A stretch of DNA of 64,000 bases from Rhodoferax lacus (GCF_003415675.1 NZ_QFZK01000004.1:310001-374000), one strand, 5' to 3'. Counted from the stretch's first letter, positions 25,438 to 35,155 are shown. Notes: a model not told the origin generated them from the letters alone. Translations and numbers: made by a program.

Positions 25438-25845
25438 CTATGGTCGCTTGACCGTGCCCAGCGGCCGCAAGGCATAGGGCCCATCGCCCAGCAGGCAGAT
25501 CGCAATCAGCGCCACCGTCCACAGCGCAGGGAACTCCCAGCCGCCTTTGCCGGCTTGCCATCCCTTGCCGGCATGCACCAGGACAATGGTTGCCAGTACC
25601 TCAATGGCCAGGGTCAGTGCGACCAGCGGTGCGTAGATGCCCAGTATCAGAGCCAGGCCACCCCACGTCTCCAGCGCCACAATGGCATAGGCCAAGAAGG
25701 GGGGCAGGCCCAGTGATGCAAAAAAGCCAACGAAGCCGGGCAGGGTGATGATGAAGACCTTGGTGGCGGCGTGCGCCAGAAACAGCAGGCCCAGGCTTAC
25801 GCGGAGCAGCAGCACCGCGTAAGGAGCTGTCTTGGTATTCAGCAT
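25438..25845 (-). CDS. DoxX-family membrane protein
   Basis: A 135-residue protein with four hydrophobic helices: APYAVLLLRVSLGLLFLAHAATKV, FLAYAIVALETWGGLALILG, VALTLAIEVLATIVLVHAG and a final ALWTVALIAICLLGDGPYAL. This is the DoxX/YphA pattern (quinone- or thiol-redox-linked in some members, mostly unknown). ATG 25845. A near-consensus sigma-70 promoter lies just upstream. Confidence 0.9.
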   Translation of the reverse strand: MLNTKTAPYAVLLLRVSLGLLFLAHAATKVFIITLPGFVGFFASLGLPPFLAYAIVALETWGGLALILGIYAPLVALTLAIEVLATIVLVHAGKGWQAGKGGWEFPALWTVALIAICLLGDGPYALRPLGTVKRP

Positions 25846-25875
25846 GGCATCCCCCGTAGCATTTTTGTTGGTGCG

Positions 25876-25904
25876 ATTAGGACCAAGTGCTACTTTTAAG
25901 TCAA
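25876..25904 (-). promoter_or_regulatory. Sigma-70 promoter of the DoxX gene
   Basis: Minus strand: -35 TTGACT (25904-25899), a 17-base spacer, and -10 CCTAAT (25881-25876). The start codon is about 31 bases downstream of the -10. Confidence 0.55.
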
Positions 25905-25989
25905 GCTGCAGGCAGCCTGGCTTCGGGTCGGGAATTTGCCCCGGCACTGCCGGGCCGCCCGGGTATCCGGCGGGGGGGTCAGGCTGCCA

Positions 25990-26619
25990 TCAGGCTGCCA
26001 GTTGGTAGCTGCCCTTGCCGGTTTTCTTCACGGCACCTGCCAGCACCACTTTCTTGAGCGAAATGCCAACCGAACCCAGGGGCATGGCTGCGCCTTGGGC
26101 CACAGCGGCACCGGTCAGGTCGGTCCAGGTGTCGGTCTTCAGCACGGTCTTCAGGTAGTCCAGAACCTTGCTGTCGTTGCCAGTCAGTGTGACGGGCTTG
26201 TTGGATTTGGCGGCCTTCTTGGCTTTGGCTTTGGCCTTGGGATTGCTGCGGCCCTGCGGGGCGGCCTTGATGACTGCATCTTCAGCGGCCTCGTTCTGGG
26301 CAAGGGCGGCGGCACGGGCACGGGCCGAGGCGCGCGGCAGGGCAACGACCACATCCATTTCGGGGCTGGAGAGCTCGGTGGCTGTGGCGTACAGGGCGCG
26401 CAATTGTTCTTCCAGGGTTTGCAGGTCTTGCGACAGACGGGCCAGCATCTTGAAGTTGGCAAAGGCCTGTTCGCCTTCCGCCTGGTAGGGCTGGTTGGCT
26501 ACTGCGGCCACCATGTGTTCTGCCTGTTCGCGAACTGCCGCCGAGACCACCACTGTTGCCTTGTGCAGGCCTTGGCCGGCTTGTTGAATGGCCGAGAGTG
26601 TGGTTTTTGATAACGACAT
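25990..26619 (-). CDS. Hypothetical protein with Ala/Lys-rich middle and possible winged-helix end
   Basis: A 209-residue protein. Residues 1-80 are helical (MSLSKTTLSAIQQAGQGLHKA), the middle is Ala/Arg/Lys-rich (KAKAKAKKAAKSNK), and the last 70 residues (SKVLDYLKTVLKTDTWTDLTGAAVAQG to KTGKGSYQLAA) look like a small helix-turn-helix or winged helix. Nucleic-acid binding is a guess from this composition. ATG 26619 gives the shortest sensible N-terminus. A strong hairpin separates it from the reductase gene upstream. Confidence 0.75.
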   Translation of the reverse strand: MSLSKTTLSAIQQAGQGLHKATVVVSAAVREQAEHMVAAVANQPYQAEGEQAFANFKMLARLSQDLQTLEEQLRALYATATELSSPEMDVVVALPRASARARAAALAQNEAAEDAVIKAAPQGRSNPKAKAKAKKAAKSNKPVTLTGNDSKVLDYLKTVLKTDTWTDLTGAAVAQGAAMPLGSVGISLKKVVLAGAVKKTGKGSYQLAA

Positions 26620-26657
26620 ATACATCCTTTGGGTAGCGAGATAGTGAAATAGATTCT

Positions 26658-26684
26658 CCGCCATGCAGTGGTGCTGCATGGCGG
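26658..26684. terminator. Strong hairpin between the OYE gene and the downstream gene
   Basis: CCGCCATGCAG (26658-26668) and CTGCATGGCGG (26674-26684) form a perfect 11-base stem with a 5-base loop, 42 bases after the reductase stop. No solid T-run follows on the minus strand (AGAATCTATTTC), so it may slow, end or protect the transcript. Confidence 0.5.
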
Positions 26685-26725
26685 TTTGTGAATATATTTT
26701 GCCAGTCTATGACCAAATGTATGAA

Positions 26726-27799
26726 TCAGGCCAGTGCGGGGTAGTCGGTATAGCCTTTTTCACCGGGTGTATAAAACGTAGACATATCGGGTTCGTTCAA
26801 TGCCGCCCCGGTCTGCAGGCGCGCAACCAGATCCGGGTTGCACAGGAAGGGACGGCCGAAAGCTATCAGATCTGCGTCGCCGGATTTCAGCAAGGCCTCG
26901 GCAGACGCTGCATCAAAACCACCCGCTGCAATATAGGTCTGCTTGAATGTATTTCGCAGTAGTTTCTTCAAGGCGGTTGGCACTGCAGGTGCGCCCATGG
27001 CAGAGTGGTCCAGTTGGTGCAAATAAACCAGACCCATGGCAGATACTTTTTCAGTCAGTGCGACATATTGCGGCTCCACACCTTCAAACGGACCCGTGCC
27101 GTTGAATACGCCGTGCGGCGAGATGCGCATGCCCACTTTGTCTGCGCCAATCGCGTTCACGCAGGCCTGGGCCACTTCCAGCACAAAGCGGTTTCTGCCT
27201 TCAGCGCTGCCGCCGTAGCCATCGGTGCGCTTGTTTACGTTGGCGTTGAGGAATTGCTCCAGCAAATAGCCATTGGCGGCGTGCAGCTCAATACCATCAA
27301 AGCCGGCTTGCACTGCCAGCTTGGCAGCTGTGGCGTATTCGGTGGTGGCCGTGGCAATGTCGTCGGCGGTCATGGCCACAGGCGCGGTGTGCGCTTGCAT
27401 GCCGGAGGCATCCGTCCACATCTCGCCAGGGCAGACTTCTGCGCTGGGCCCCACAGCCTTGGCGCCGCCTGGCAGGTTGGCCTGGTGCGCCACACGGCCG
27501 CAATGCATGAACTGCACAAATATTTTTCCGCCCTTGGCGTGCACGGCATCGGTGACCAGGCGCCAGCCTGCGACCTGCTCGGCATTGAACAGGCCAGGAA
27601 TGCGCGCGTAGCCCAGTCCGTTGGGCGAGGGCGATACACCTTCGGTAATGATCAGTCCGGCTGTTGCGCGCTGCGCGTAGTACTCGGCCATCAGTGCGTT
27701 GGGGATGTTGTGGTCCACGGCGCGGCTGCGGGTCATGGGGGCCATGACGGTGCGGTTGGCGAGTGAAATATTTCCCATGCGGTAGGTGTCAAATAGCAT
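26726..27799 (-). CDS. nemA: Old-yellow-enzyme family alkene reductase
   Basis: A 357-residue FMN enzyme of the OYE/N-ethylmaleimide reductase group, reducing activated C=C bonds or nitro compounds with NAD(P)H. Seen: VMAPMTRSRA at the FMN site, the substrate-binding His/Asn pair in ELHAANGYLLEQF, the RTDGYGGSAEGRNRF block, and GRPFLCNPDLVARL for the FMN phosphate. Length and order are normal. ATG 27799. Two palindromes lie in the upstream gap and may bind its regulator. Confidence 0.93.
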   Translation of the reverse strand: MLFDTYRMGNISLANRTVMAPMTRSRAVDHNIPNALMAEYYAQRATAGLIITEGVSPSPNGLGYARIPGLFNAEQVAGWRLVTDAVHAKGGKIFVQFMHCGRVAHQANLPGGAKAVGPSAEVCPGEMWTDASGMQAHTAPVAMTADDIATATTEYATAAKLAVQAGFDGIELHAANGYLLEQFLNANVNKRTDGYGGSAEGRNRFVLEVAQACVNAIGADKVGMRISPHGVFNGTGPFEGVEPQYVALTEKVSAMGLVYLHQLDHSAMGAPAVPTALKKLLRNTFKQTYIAAGGFDAASAEALLKSGDADLIAFGRPFLCNPDLVARLQTGAALNEPDMSTFYTPGEKGYTDYPALA

Positions 27800-27876
27800 T
27801 TGGTTATCCTTGGTAGTGTGGCGGGATGCCCAACAGGAGCGTGTTTATATCGCATGCACCTGCAGATCCCGTCGCA

Positions 27877-27911
27877 CAGGTTATTGCAAAACCTGCTAAG
27901 AACTCTGTTCT
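27877..27911. promoter_or_regulatory. Two dyads in the nemA / DUF3422 divergent gap
   Basis: CAGGTT-ATTGCAA-AACCTG (27877-27895) and AGAAC-TCT-GTTCT (27899-27911) lie about 80-110 bases upstream of the OYE start and 77-110 bases upstream of the DUF3422 gene. OYE genes are often controlled by TetR- or LysR-type regulators; no regulator gene is adjacent here. Confidence 0.35.
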
Positions 27912-27987
27912 ATAGCGCACCCAAGGTGTTATGGGTTAAATTGCCTTCACCACCAATTGCCTGCGCCACTACGCCCTGCGCTCCACC

Positions 27988-29331
27988 ATGACGCCCTCTG
28001 CCCCTTCCAGCGCCCGCCCCTTCCTGCCACCAGACGACGGGCTGCGCAGTACCTTGCACAACGAAGTGCATGCCAGGCCGCAAGCCCGCATCCGCATGCC
28101 TGCGCTGGTGCTGTATGTGGCGGTATTCAATGAAGGTGTGAGCCGTGAGCAGGAGTGCGCGCACCTGCGCCTGCTGCCCGGCCAGCAGGACCTCACTACC
28201 GAGCAGATGCAGGGCAACTTCCTGCGCCTGCGCGTGGAGCCCTGCACGCTGAAGTGGGAGCGCCACAGCGAGTTCACCCGCTACTCGCTGGTGCAGCCCT
28301 TGCCCGAGCAGGCGCTGGCCGGCATGGGCGACGCCGAACTGCTGGCCTCGGTGCTGCTGCCAGCCGGGTGGTTAGGCGGCATACCGGGGCGCACCGTGGC
28401 CGCCATCCAGTTGCTGCTGCTGCATGGTGATCTGCGCGACCCGGCCACCTGCCTCGCGCAGGCAAAGCCCTGGTTTGGAACGCAGCCCCTGATGGCTTCT
28501 GTCTTGGGTGCCAGCGCACACTCCTGGGCCCTGACCGACTTCATGCTGCGCCCCAGTGGCTTCGAGCGCATCGTGGTCATCGCGCCGCTGGATACCTCGC
28601 AGACGCGGGCCGGGCGGGTATCGCAGCGTTTGCTCGAACTCGAGACCTACCGTCTGATGGCCCTGCGCGGGCTGCCGGTGGCCAAGGAGCTCTCACCCAT
28701 GCTGGCACAAGCCGAGGGGGAGTTGGCCGACATTACCTCGCGCCTGGAAAACAAGTCGGCCGATGACCAGGAACTGCTGGACACGCTGGTGTCGCTTTCG
28801 GCCCGGGTGGAGCGGGCCACGGCTACCCACATGTACCGTTTTTCTGCCACGCGGGCCTATGAAGCACTGGTTACGCAACGCATTGCAGAGCTGCGCGAAG
28901 CGACCATTCCCGGCATACAGACCCTCGGCGAATTCCTGCAACGCCGCATGTCACCGGCCATGGCCACGGTGGCGGCCACGGCGCAGCGCCTGGGCTCGCT
29001 GTCCGAGCGCGTGGCACGCGCCAGTGCGCTCTTGCGTACCCGTGTGGACATTGCCGCCGAGCTGCAAAACCAGCAACTGCTGGCCAAGCTCACGCGCGGC
29101 CAGGAGCTGCAACTGCACCTGCAAACCACGGTGGAGGGCCTGTCGATTGCGGCCATCTCCTACTATGTGGTGAGCCTGTTGCTGTATGCGGGCAAGGCCC
29201 TGAAGGCCGTGGGCGTGCCACTCAACCCGGAAATGGCCGTGGGTGCGCTGATCCCGCTGGTACTGTGGGGCGTATGGGCTGCCAGTCGGCGCATCCACCA
29301 CAGCGCGATGCATATGGTCCGACCCGAATAG
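27988..29331 (+). CDS. DUF3422 membrane-anchored protein
   Basis: A 447-residue protein of the DUF3422 family. The signature is LRSTLHNEVHARPQARI near residue 20, then KWERHSEFTRYSL, and coiled-coil-like helices through residues 230-370. Two hydrophobic segments close the chain (LSIAAISYYVVSLLLYAGKAL and EMAVGALIPLVLWGVWAAS). Function unknown. ATG 27988. Confidence 0.92.
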   Translation: MTPSAPSSARPFLPPDDGLRSTLHNEVHARPQARIRMPALVLYVAVFNEGVSREQECAHLRLLPGQQDLTTEQMQGNFLRLRVEPCTLKWERHSEFTRYSLVQPLPEQALAGMGDAELLASVLLPAGWLGGIPGRTVAAIQLLLLHGDLRDPATCLAQAKPWFGTQPLMASVLGASAHSWALTDFMLRPSGFERIVVIAPLDTSQTRAGRVSQRLLELETYRLMALRGLPVAKELSPMLAQAEGELADITSRLENKSADDQELLDTLVSLSARVERATATHMYRFSATRAYEALVTQRIAELREATIPGIQTLGEFLQRRMSPAMATVAATAQRLGSLSERVARASALLRTRVDIAAELQNQQLLAKLTRGQELQLHLQTTVEGLSIAAISYYVVSLLLYAGKALKAVGVPLNPEMAVGALIPLVLWGVWAASRRIHHSAMHMVRPE

Positions 29332-29391
29332 CCCTGGGTTGACAAAATTCCCCCCTGATTTGGGCTCCTATTCGCACATTGAGCGGATATA

Positions 29392-29432
29392 TTGATTTGC
29401 ATCAGTTTGCACAGCGCGGCTGCGGGAACAAT
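29392..29432 (+). promoter_or_regulatory. FNR-box class II promoter of the second chemoreceptor
   Basis: TTGATTTGCATCAG (29392-29405) matches nine of ten FNR dyad bases. A weak -10 AACAAT (29427-29432) begins 28.5 bases from the dyad centre. The chemoreceptor start is 59 bases further on. Anaerobic induction of this receptor is inferred. Confidence 0.55.
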
Positions 29433-29490
29433 GGGCACCATGCAGGGGGGCGTTGCTGCAGTCACTTCCAACTTCAGGAATAGAAACAAA

Positions 29491-31299
29491 ATGAACTTCT
29501 CCAACCTCAACATCGGCAAGCGCCTTTGGATCGGCTTTGGTATCGTTATCGCACTGCTGGTGATCGTCGCCGTTGTCGCGGTCAGCCGCATCAACAGCAT
29601 CAACAGCACGGCCGATCTGGTTCTCAATGACCGCTACGCCAAGGTCGTCATGCTCAATGAAATCCAGGAACACCAGAGCAACCAGGCCCGCTTCCTGCGC
29701 AATGCCGCCCTGGCCATCAAGGACCCGGCGCAGGTAAAGGCCTGGCTGGCCAAGTCGGATGAGGAAACCCGGGTCAACACGGCTATCTTTGAAAAACTCA
29801 AGCCCCTGATCACCAGCCCCAAGGGACTGACGCTGATGGAGGCCACCGTGCCCAAGCGCGCGGCCTATGCCGAGGCGCGTGGCAAGCTGGTTGCGTTGCT
29901 GGAAGAAGGCAAGGGCGATGAGGCCGGTGCCTTTATCCTGAATGACTTGCAGGCCCCGCAAAAGGACTATTTTGACGTCGTGACCGCACTGACCAAGTTC
30001 CAGGAAGAACTGATGACGCAGGACGGTGACAAGATGGAGGCCGATGGCGGCTTCGCCAAAGTCATCACGGAGGTGCTCACACTGGCTGCAGCCCTGATTG
30101 CAGCCACCATCGCCTTCCTGACAGCGCGCTCCATTACCGTGCCACTCTCCGAGGCGGTGTCCTTTGCCACCAAGGTGGCCGATGGCGACCTGACCTCCAA
30201 GGTGGCCGTCAAGACGCATGATGAAACCGGCGTGCTGCTCACCACCTTGCTCAACATGCAGGAGAACCTGGTGCGCATCGTGGGCAGCGTACAGCAGGGC
30301 TCTGAAGGCGTGGCCACCGCCAGCGCCCAGATTGCCCAGGGCAATAACGACCTCTCGGCGCGCACCGAACAGCAGGCCAGCGCCCTGGAAGAGACGGCCG
30401 CCAGCATGGAAGAGCTGAGCTCCACCGTGCAACAAAACGCCGACACGGCGCGCCGCGCCAACCAGTTGGCCATGAATGCCTCCACGGTAGCCGTCAAGGG
30501 CGGTGAGGTGGTCGGTCAGGTGGTGGAGACCATGAAGGGCATCAACGACTCTTCACGCAAGATCTCCGACATCATCAGCGTGATTGATGGCATTGCCTTC
30601 CAGACCAATATCCTGGCGCTGAATGCCGCCGTGGAAGCCGCCCGTGCCGGCGACCAGGGCCGTGGCTTTGCCGTGGTGGCCAGCGAGGTGCGTTCGCTGG
30701 CCGGCCGCTCGGCCGAAGCCGCCAAGGAAATCAAGAGCCTGATCGGCGCCAGCGTGGAACGTGTCGAACAGGGCACCACCCTGGTGGACCAGGCTGGCTC
30801 CACCATGACCGACTTGGTGGACTCCATCCGCCATGTCACCGATCTGATGAGCGAGATCAGTGCCGCCAGTGCCGAGCAAGCTGCTGGCGCCGCCCAGGTG
30901 GGCGAAGCCGTGATGCAAATGGACCAGGTCACCCAGCAAAACGCCGCTCTGGTGGAAGAAATGGCGGCCGCCGCTTCCAGCCTGAAGGGTCAGGCCGGTG
31001 AGCTGCTGCAGACGGTTGCCATCTTCAAGCTGGGGGCAGGCCAGCACCTGGCTGCCCTGCCCAAGACCCAGGTGCGCGCCACCGGAGCCACAGCACTGTC
31101 CTTCAAGGGCCAGGAGCGCCGGGGCGATGTGGCCAGCAGCCCGCGTCCGCAGGCTGCTGCGCCCAAAGCCGCAGCCCCCAAGGCCGCCAGTGCCAGGCCT
31201 GCAGCAGCCAAGGCTGCGTTGCCACCGGCCGCACCCAAGCCAGCACCAAAACCCGTGGCAGTGGCCAGTGGCGGTGACGACGAGTGGGAAACCTTTTAG
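29491..31299 (+). CDS. Methyl-accepting chemotaxis protein with periplasmic helical sensor
   Basis: A 602-residue Tsr-like receptor: first membrane helix about 12-32 ([20 protein letters not shown]), a periplasmic four-helix-bundle-type domain ([19 protein letters not shown]), second helix about 190-210, HAMP (about 211-265) and the signalling hairpin with [21 protein letters not shown] long Ala/Pro/Lys tail ends in DDEWETF, close to the NWETF tether of CheR/CheB in enterics. ATG 29491 starts before the first helix; the upstream frame is non-helical. Its last codons are copied into a tandem repeat downstream. Confidence 0.95.
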   Translation: MNFSNLNIGKRLWIGFGIVIALLVIVAVVAVSRINSINSTADLVLNDRYAKVVMLNEIQEHQSNQARFLRNAALAIKDPAQVKAWLAKSDEETRVNTAIFEKLKPLITSPKGLTLMEATVPKRAAYAEARGKLVALLEEGKGDEAGAFILNDLQAPQKDYFDVVTALTKFQEELMTQDGDKMEADGGFAKVITEVLTLAAALIAATIAFLTARSITVPLSEAVSFATKVADGDLTSKVAVKTHDETGVLLTTLLNMQENLVRIVGSVQQGSEGVATASAQIAQGNNDLSARTEQQASALEETAASMEELSSTVQQNADTARRANQLAMNASTVAVKGGEVVGQVVETMKGINDSSRKISDIISVIDGIAFQTNILALNAAVEAARAGDQGRGFAVVASEVRSLAGRSAEAAKEIKSLIGASVERVEQGTTLVDQAGSTMTDLVDSIRHVTDLMSEISAASAEQAAGAAQVGEAVMQMDQVTQQNAALVEEMAAAASSLKGQAGELLQTVAIFKLGAGQHLAALPKTQVRATGATALSFKGQERRGDVASSPRPQAAAPKAAAPKAASARPAAAKAALPPAAPKPAPKPVAVASGGDDEWETF

Positions 31300-31472
31300 C
31301 CCCCACGCTCCCCCACTGCGTGTGGGTCGCTGCCCCCCGGGGGGGCTGCTTCGCCTTGGGGCGGCCCGGCGGCGAAACCTTTTAGCCCCACGGTCGCCCA
31401 CTGCGTGTGGCTCCCTGCCCCCAGGGGGCCGTGTTCAGCCTTGGGGCGGCGCGGCGGCTGAACCTTTTAGCC
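31288..31472 (+). repeat. Tandem 86-base structured repeat including the chemoreceptor stop
   Basis: Unit 1 (31288-31373) and unit 2 (31374-31459) are both 86 bases; a fragment of unit 3 begins at 31460. Each unit opens with GAA(A)CCTTTTAG, the final Glu-Thr-Phe-stop codons of the chemoreceptor, then a CCCACTGCGTGTGG hairpin, a poly-C/poly-G hairpin, and a hairpin around TTGGGGCGGC. The last stem differs between units but stays paired: TTCGCC/GGCGAA in unit 1, TTCAGCC/GGCTGAA in unit 2. Confidence 0.85.
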
Positions 31473-31476
31473 TTCT

Positions 31477-32595
31477 CTAGAACAACACCACGCCGCGGAT
31501 GGACTCACCGCTCTTCATCAAATCAAAACCCTTGTTGATGTCTTCGAGCGGCATGGTGTGGGTAATGAGCTTGTCGATGTTGATCTTGCCCTCCATGTAC
31601 CAGTCCACGATCTTCGGTACATCGGTGCGGCCCCTGGCGCCGCCGAAGGCTGAGCCTTCCCACTTGCGCCCGGTCACCAGCTGAAACGGGCGGGTGCTGA
31701 TTTCGGCACCGGCTTCTGCCACGCCGATGATGATGCTGCGGCCCCAGCCCTTGTGCGTGCACTCCAGCGCCTGGCGCATCACCCGGGTGTTGCCAATGCA
31801 CTCGAAGCTGTAGTCGGCGCCGCCGTCTGTGAGTTGCACGATGGCGTCCACGATGTTGCCGCCTGCTGCCTCGATGTCTTTGGGGTTCAGGAAGTGCGTC
31901 ATGCCGAACTCGCGCGCCATCTTTTCGCGCGCAGGGTTCAGGTCCACGCCGATGATCTTGTCGGCACCCACCATCTTCAGGCCCTGGATCACATTCAGGC
32001 CAATGCCGCCCAGGCCAAACACCACGGCGTTGGCACCGGCCTCCACCTTGGCGGTAAAAATCACCGCGCCAATGCCGGTGGTGACACCGCAGCCGATGTA
32101 GCAGACCTTGTCAAAAGGTGCGTCGGAGCGGATCTTGGCCAGTGCAATCTCGGGCACCACGGTGAAGTTGCTGAAGGTGCTGGTGCCCATGTAGTGCAGG
32201 ATGGGCTCGCCATTCAGGCTAAAGCGGCTGGTGGCGTCGGGCATCAGGCCCTTGCCCTGGGTGCCGCGAATGAGCTGGCACAGGTTGGTCTTGCGCGAGA
32301 GGCAGAACTTGCAGCCACGGCACTCGGGCGTGTAGAGGGGAATGACGTGGTCGCCCTTCTTGAGGGTGGTGACACCCGGGCCTACATCCACCACAATGCC
32401 TGCGCCTTCATGGCCCAGGATGGCCGGGAAGATGCCTTCAGGGTCGGCGCCGCTCAGGGTGTAGTAGTCGGTATGGCAAATGCCACTGGCCTTGATTTCC
32501 ACCAGGACTTCGCCCAGCTTGGGGCCCTGCAGGTCCACGGTTTCAATGGTCAGGGGTTGGCCTGCTTTCCAGGCGACGGCGGCTTTGGTTTTCAT
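31477..32595 (-). CDS. frmA: S-(hydroxymethyl)glutathione dehydrogenase (class III ADH)
   Basis: A 372-residue zinc alcohol dehydrogenase, class III: oxidises S-hydroxymethylglutathione (from formaldehyde and glutathione) with NAD. Seen: catalytic-zinc segment [32 protein letters not shown], structural-zinc cysteines in [17 protein letters not shown], and the NAD loop [25 protein letters not shown]-like blocks and length are as in FrmA/AdhC. No frmR or frmB is adjacent. The gbcAB-like genes 2.6 kb away would produce its formaldehyde substrate. Confidence 0.96.
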   Translation of the reverse strand: MKTKAAVAWKAGQPLTIETVDLQGPKLGEVLVEIKASGICHTDYYTLSGADPEGIFPAILGHEGAGIVVDVGPGVTTLKKGDHVIPLYTPECRGCKFCLSRKTNLCQLIRGTQGKGLMPDATSRFSLNGEPILHYMGTSTFSNFTVVPEIALAKIRSDAPFDKVCYIGCGVTTGIGAVIFTAKVEAGANAVVFGLGGIGLNVIQGLKMVGADKIIGVDLNPAREKMAREFGMTHFLNPKDIEAAGGNIVDAIVQLTDGGADYSFECIGNTRVMRQALECTHKGWGRSIIIGVAEAGAEISTRPFQLVTGRKWEGSAFGGARGRTDVPKIVDWYMEGKINIDKLITHTMPLEDINKGFDLMKSGESIRGVVLF

Positions 32596-32743
32596 GGGGG
32601 CTTTCTTTGGGGGCGGAATTTTGATGGGCGCATGCGCGGCATGGCCGACATTATGGTGTGGCCGCCAGGCAGTTTGAAGGACATGGGCACCGCGTTAAGC
32701 TCGCAGCGTGTGCGGCGTATGGTTCGCATCGACAGGAGCAGGA

Positions 32744-33064
32744 ATGATAGAAGGACTGGTGGCGGGCCACATCTGGGGCGAGCCGGAGAAGCGTGTGGGC
32801 AAGAACAACAGCATCTTTGTGGTGGCCAAGGTGCGCGCGCAGGGCACGCAGCCGGAGCTGGTCATCGCCAATGTGATCGCCTTTGACACCGGGGCCTGCA
32901 AGGACCTGCTGGCACTGCGCGATGGCGATGCCGTGTCGCTGGCGGGCAGCCTCTTGCCCAAGGTCTGGATCGACAAGCAGGGCGTGAGCCGCGCCGCGCT
33001 GGACATGATTGCAACCCGGGTGCTGGCACTGGATGCAGCGCCTGCGGATGAACACGGAGCGTGA
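32744..33064 (+). CDS. Small OB-fold, SSB-like protein
   Basis: A 106-residue single OB-fold protein: MIEGLVAGHIWGEPEKRVGKN, FVVAKVRAQG, VIAFDTGACKDLLALRDGDAVSLAGSLLPKVWIDKQG. This strand order is that of SSB/PriB-like domains, and small plasmid- or prophage-type SSB-like proteins in Burkholderiales share it. It lacks the acidic C-terminal tail of housekeeping SSB. CAGGAGCAGGA precedes ATG 32744. It heads an operon with the EcsC-like and luciferase-like genes, an odd set. Confidence 0.75.
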   Translation: MIEGLVAGHIWGEPEKRVGKNNSIFVVAKVRAQGTQPELVIANVIAFDTGACKDLLALRDGDAVSLAGSLLPKVWIDKQGVSRAALDMIATRVLALDAAPADEHGA

Positions 33065-33086
33065 CGCTCCATGAAAGCGAGGCGCT

Positions 33087-33749
33087 ATGACTGACAACTC
33101 TTCGGTTCCCGCCACTGCCAGCAACAACGGGGGCAGTGGACAAGGCATTTCGGCCGACACGATTGGCCATGTGCTGCTCGACCTGGCCGGTCAGGTGCCG
33201 CCCAGCGCCCGGCAAGCGGCCTTGCAGCCTTTGCAGGCGGCCAAGTCCCTGTCCCAGGCGGCTGCCAACAAGGCCGCCATGGTGTCGGGCTCGCTGGCCA
33301 TGGCGCCGGGGCCATTCGGTTTGCTCATGGTGCTGCCCGACCTGCTGGCGGTGTGGAAGATCCAGTCGCAGATGGTGAGCGACATTGCCGCCGTCTATGG
33401 CCAGAGCGCCACGCTCACCACCGAGCACATGCTCTACTGCCTGTTCAAGCACAGTGCAGCACAGGCCGTGCGCGATCTGGCCGTGCGCAGCGGCGAGCGC
33501 TGGCTGATACGCCAGGCCTCGGGCGCGCTGCTGCAGTCGGTGGTCAAACGCCTGGGTGCGCGCCTCGGCAAGAAGTTGCTGGGCTCGGGCGCGGCGCGCT
33601 TTGTGCCGCTGCTGGGCGCTGTGGGTGTGGGCGGCTATGCCTGGTATGACACGCGGCAGGTGGCGGCCAGTGCCATTGCCCTTTTTGAAGACCAGGCATC
33701 CGGCCAGGCGCCTGCGCACCGTGGACGCGGTGCCGATAATGGCCCATGA
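33087..33749 (+). CDS. EcsC-family protein
   Basis: A 220-residue protein of the EcsC family: [53 protein letters not shown] and [28 protein letters not shown] are the conserved blocks. Several moderately hydrophobic segments suggest membrane association. Bacterial EcsC has been linked to ABC transport and secretion, but no function is established for this branch. The stop overlaps the next start (ATGA at 33746). Confidence 0.85.
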   Translation: MTDNSSVPATASNNGGSGQGISADTIGHVLLDLAGQVPPSARQAALQPLQAAKSLSQAAANKAAMVSGSLAMAPGPFGLLMVLPDLLAVWKIQSQMVSDIAAVYGQSATLTTEHMLYCLFKHSAAQAVRDLAVRSGERWLIRQASGALLQSVVKRLGARLGKKLLGSGAARFVPLLGAVGVGGYAWYDTRQVAASAIALFEDQASGQAPAHRGRGADNGP

Positions 33750-34738
33750 CCCACACCACCCTCTCCATGCTCGATCTGGTTGCCGTACGCGAAGGCAGCA
33801 GCGTGGGCCAGGCCATTGCCATCGCCCTGCAGACCGCACAGCACGCTGAAAGCCTGGGCTTCACCCGCTACTGGCTGGCCGAGCACCACAACATGCCGGG
33901 CCTGGCCTGCTCGTCCACGGCCGTGCTGGTGGGCCATCTTGCCGGCGGCACCCAGCGCATCCGCGTGGGCTCGGGCGGCATCATGCTGCCCAACCATGCG
34001 CCGCTGGTGGTGGCCGAGGCCTTTGGTACCTTGGAGGCCCTGTACCCCGGCCGTATCGACCTGGGGCTGGGCCGTGCGCCCGGCACCGATCAGGTCACCA
34101 TGCGCGCCCTGCGCCGCAACCGCGCAGAGAGCGAAGAAGACTTTCCGCGCGAGGTGGCCGAGCTGCAGCAACTGCTGGGTGCTCCGCAGCCGGGCCAGCG
34201 TGTGATTGCCTCGCCCGGCGCTAACTCCCATGTGCCCATCTGGCTGCTGGGCAGCAGCCTGTTCTCGGCCCAGCTGGCCGCACAGCGCGGGCTGCCCTAT
34301 GCCTTTGCCTCGCACTTTGCGCCGCGGATGTTGATGCAGGCTATTGATATTTACCGCAGCACCTTTGTGCCCTCGGCCACGCTGGCCAAACCGCACGTGG
34401 TGGTGGGTGTTCCACTGGTGGCTGCCGCTACCGATGCAGAGGCCCAGTACCTGGCCAGCAGCATCTTCCAGCGCGTGAGCGGCATCGTGCGCGGCGAGCG
34501 CCGTGCCCTGCAGCCGCCGGCGGAAAATTATCTGGAGAGCCGCAGTGCGCAGGAGCGCGAGGCCATTGCCGACTTCCTGGCCATGGCCGTCATCGGCGGG
34601 CCCGCCACCGTGGCTGAACACCTGAAGAAAATCGTGGACGTGACCGAGGCCGATGAGCTGATGCTGGTCTGCGATATTTTCGATACGGAGCTGCGTCTGC
34701 GCTCGCTGGATATTGCCGCCCAGGCCATGGCCGCCTGA
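33746..34738 (+). CDS. Luciferase-like (LLM) flavin-dependent oxidoreductase
   Basis: A 330-residue LLM-class enzyme with a TIM-barrel fold: [85 protein letters not shown]. This block order marks the MsnO8-type subgroup. It probably uses FMNH2 or F420-like flavin to oxidise an unknown substrate. It is translationally coupled to the EcsC-like gene by a four-base overlap. Confidence 0.92.
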   Translation: MTHTTLSMLDLVAVREGSSVGQAIAIALQTAQHAESLGFTRYWLAEHHNMPGLACSSTAVLVGHLAGGTQRIRVGSGGIMLPNHAPLVVAEAFGTLEALYPGRIDLGLGRAPGTDQVTMRALRRNRAESEEDFPREVAELQQLLGAPQPGQRVIASPGANSHVPIWLLGSSLFSAQLAAQRGLPYAFASHFAPRMLMQAIDIYRSTFVPSATLAKPHVVVGVPLVAAATDAEAQYLASSIFQRVSGIVRGERRALQPPAENYLESRSAQEREAIADFLAMAVIGGPATVAEHLKKIVDVTEADELMLVCDIFDTELRLRSLDIAAQAMAA

Positions 34739-34844
34739 GGGTTTTTGGGTGCGTGTCGGCACGGCATAAGCCTGGGTCGCAGCACCACGCCCGTCCAACC
34801 AGACGGCCCCATAAACTGTGCCTATGCCCGGTCGAAAGACCGGG

Positions 34845-35037
34845 GCATGCGCAGGTTCCGGACACACGTCCGGTTAAATGGGAATTCGGTGTGAAGCCGA
34901 AACTGCCCCCGCAACGGTTAGCGCAGAGAAGCGGCGTTCAAACAAGCCACTGGGCCTCCAGCCCGGGAAGGTAAACGCCTACGGCACCTGAAGACAACGG
35001 GTGCCGTGCGCCAGTCCGGAAACCAGCCCGCGTGTGC
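34845..35037 (+). promoter_or_regulatory. Cobalamin (B12) riboswitch
   Basis: The closing P1 stem pairs GCATGCGC (34845-34852) with GCGTGTGC (35030-35037). Inside are the conserved pieces of the class: GGTTAAATGGGAATTCGGTG, GTGAAGCCGAAACTGCCCCC, GCAACGG, AGCCACTGGG, CGGGAAGGTAAACGCC and the B12 box CCAGTCCGGAAACCAGCC just before P1 closes. A GAAA-capped hairpin (about 34824-34849, ATGCCCGGTC/GACCGGGGCAT) lies directly upstream and competes with P1. The next gene on this strand is the Rieske oxygenase at 35177, with no gene in between. Such riboswitches usually turn genes off when adenosyl- or methylcobalamin is plentiful. Confidence 0.93.
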
Positions 35038-35041
35038 ACTG

Positions 35042-35155
35042 ATGCAGGACTACGGTGGGTGGTCGCGCGGTCGCAATGCAGGCCTGTGCTTATCGCGCTC
35101 GATGGTCCGTGTTGTGCCAGCGCTTTGTCCCCGTGGTCCGGTCCCGATTTTTTGA
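35042..35155 (+). other. 37-codon frame in the riboswitch expression platform
   Basis: ATG 35042 opens four bases after P1 and runs 37 codons to TGA 35153-35155, 21 bases before the oxygenase start. No ribosome site precedes it. It ends over six T (35148-35153) that might belong to a terminator, although I could not find a convincing stem in front of them. It may be chance or a leader peptide. Confidence 0.25.
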
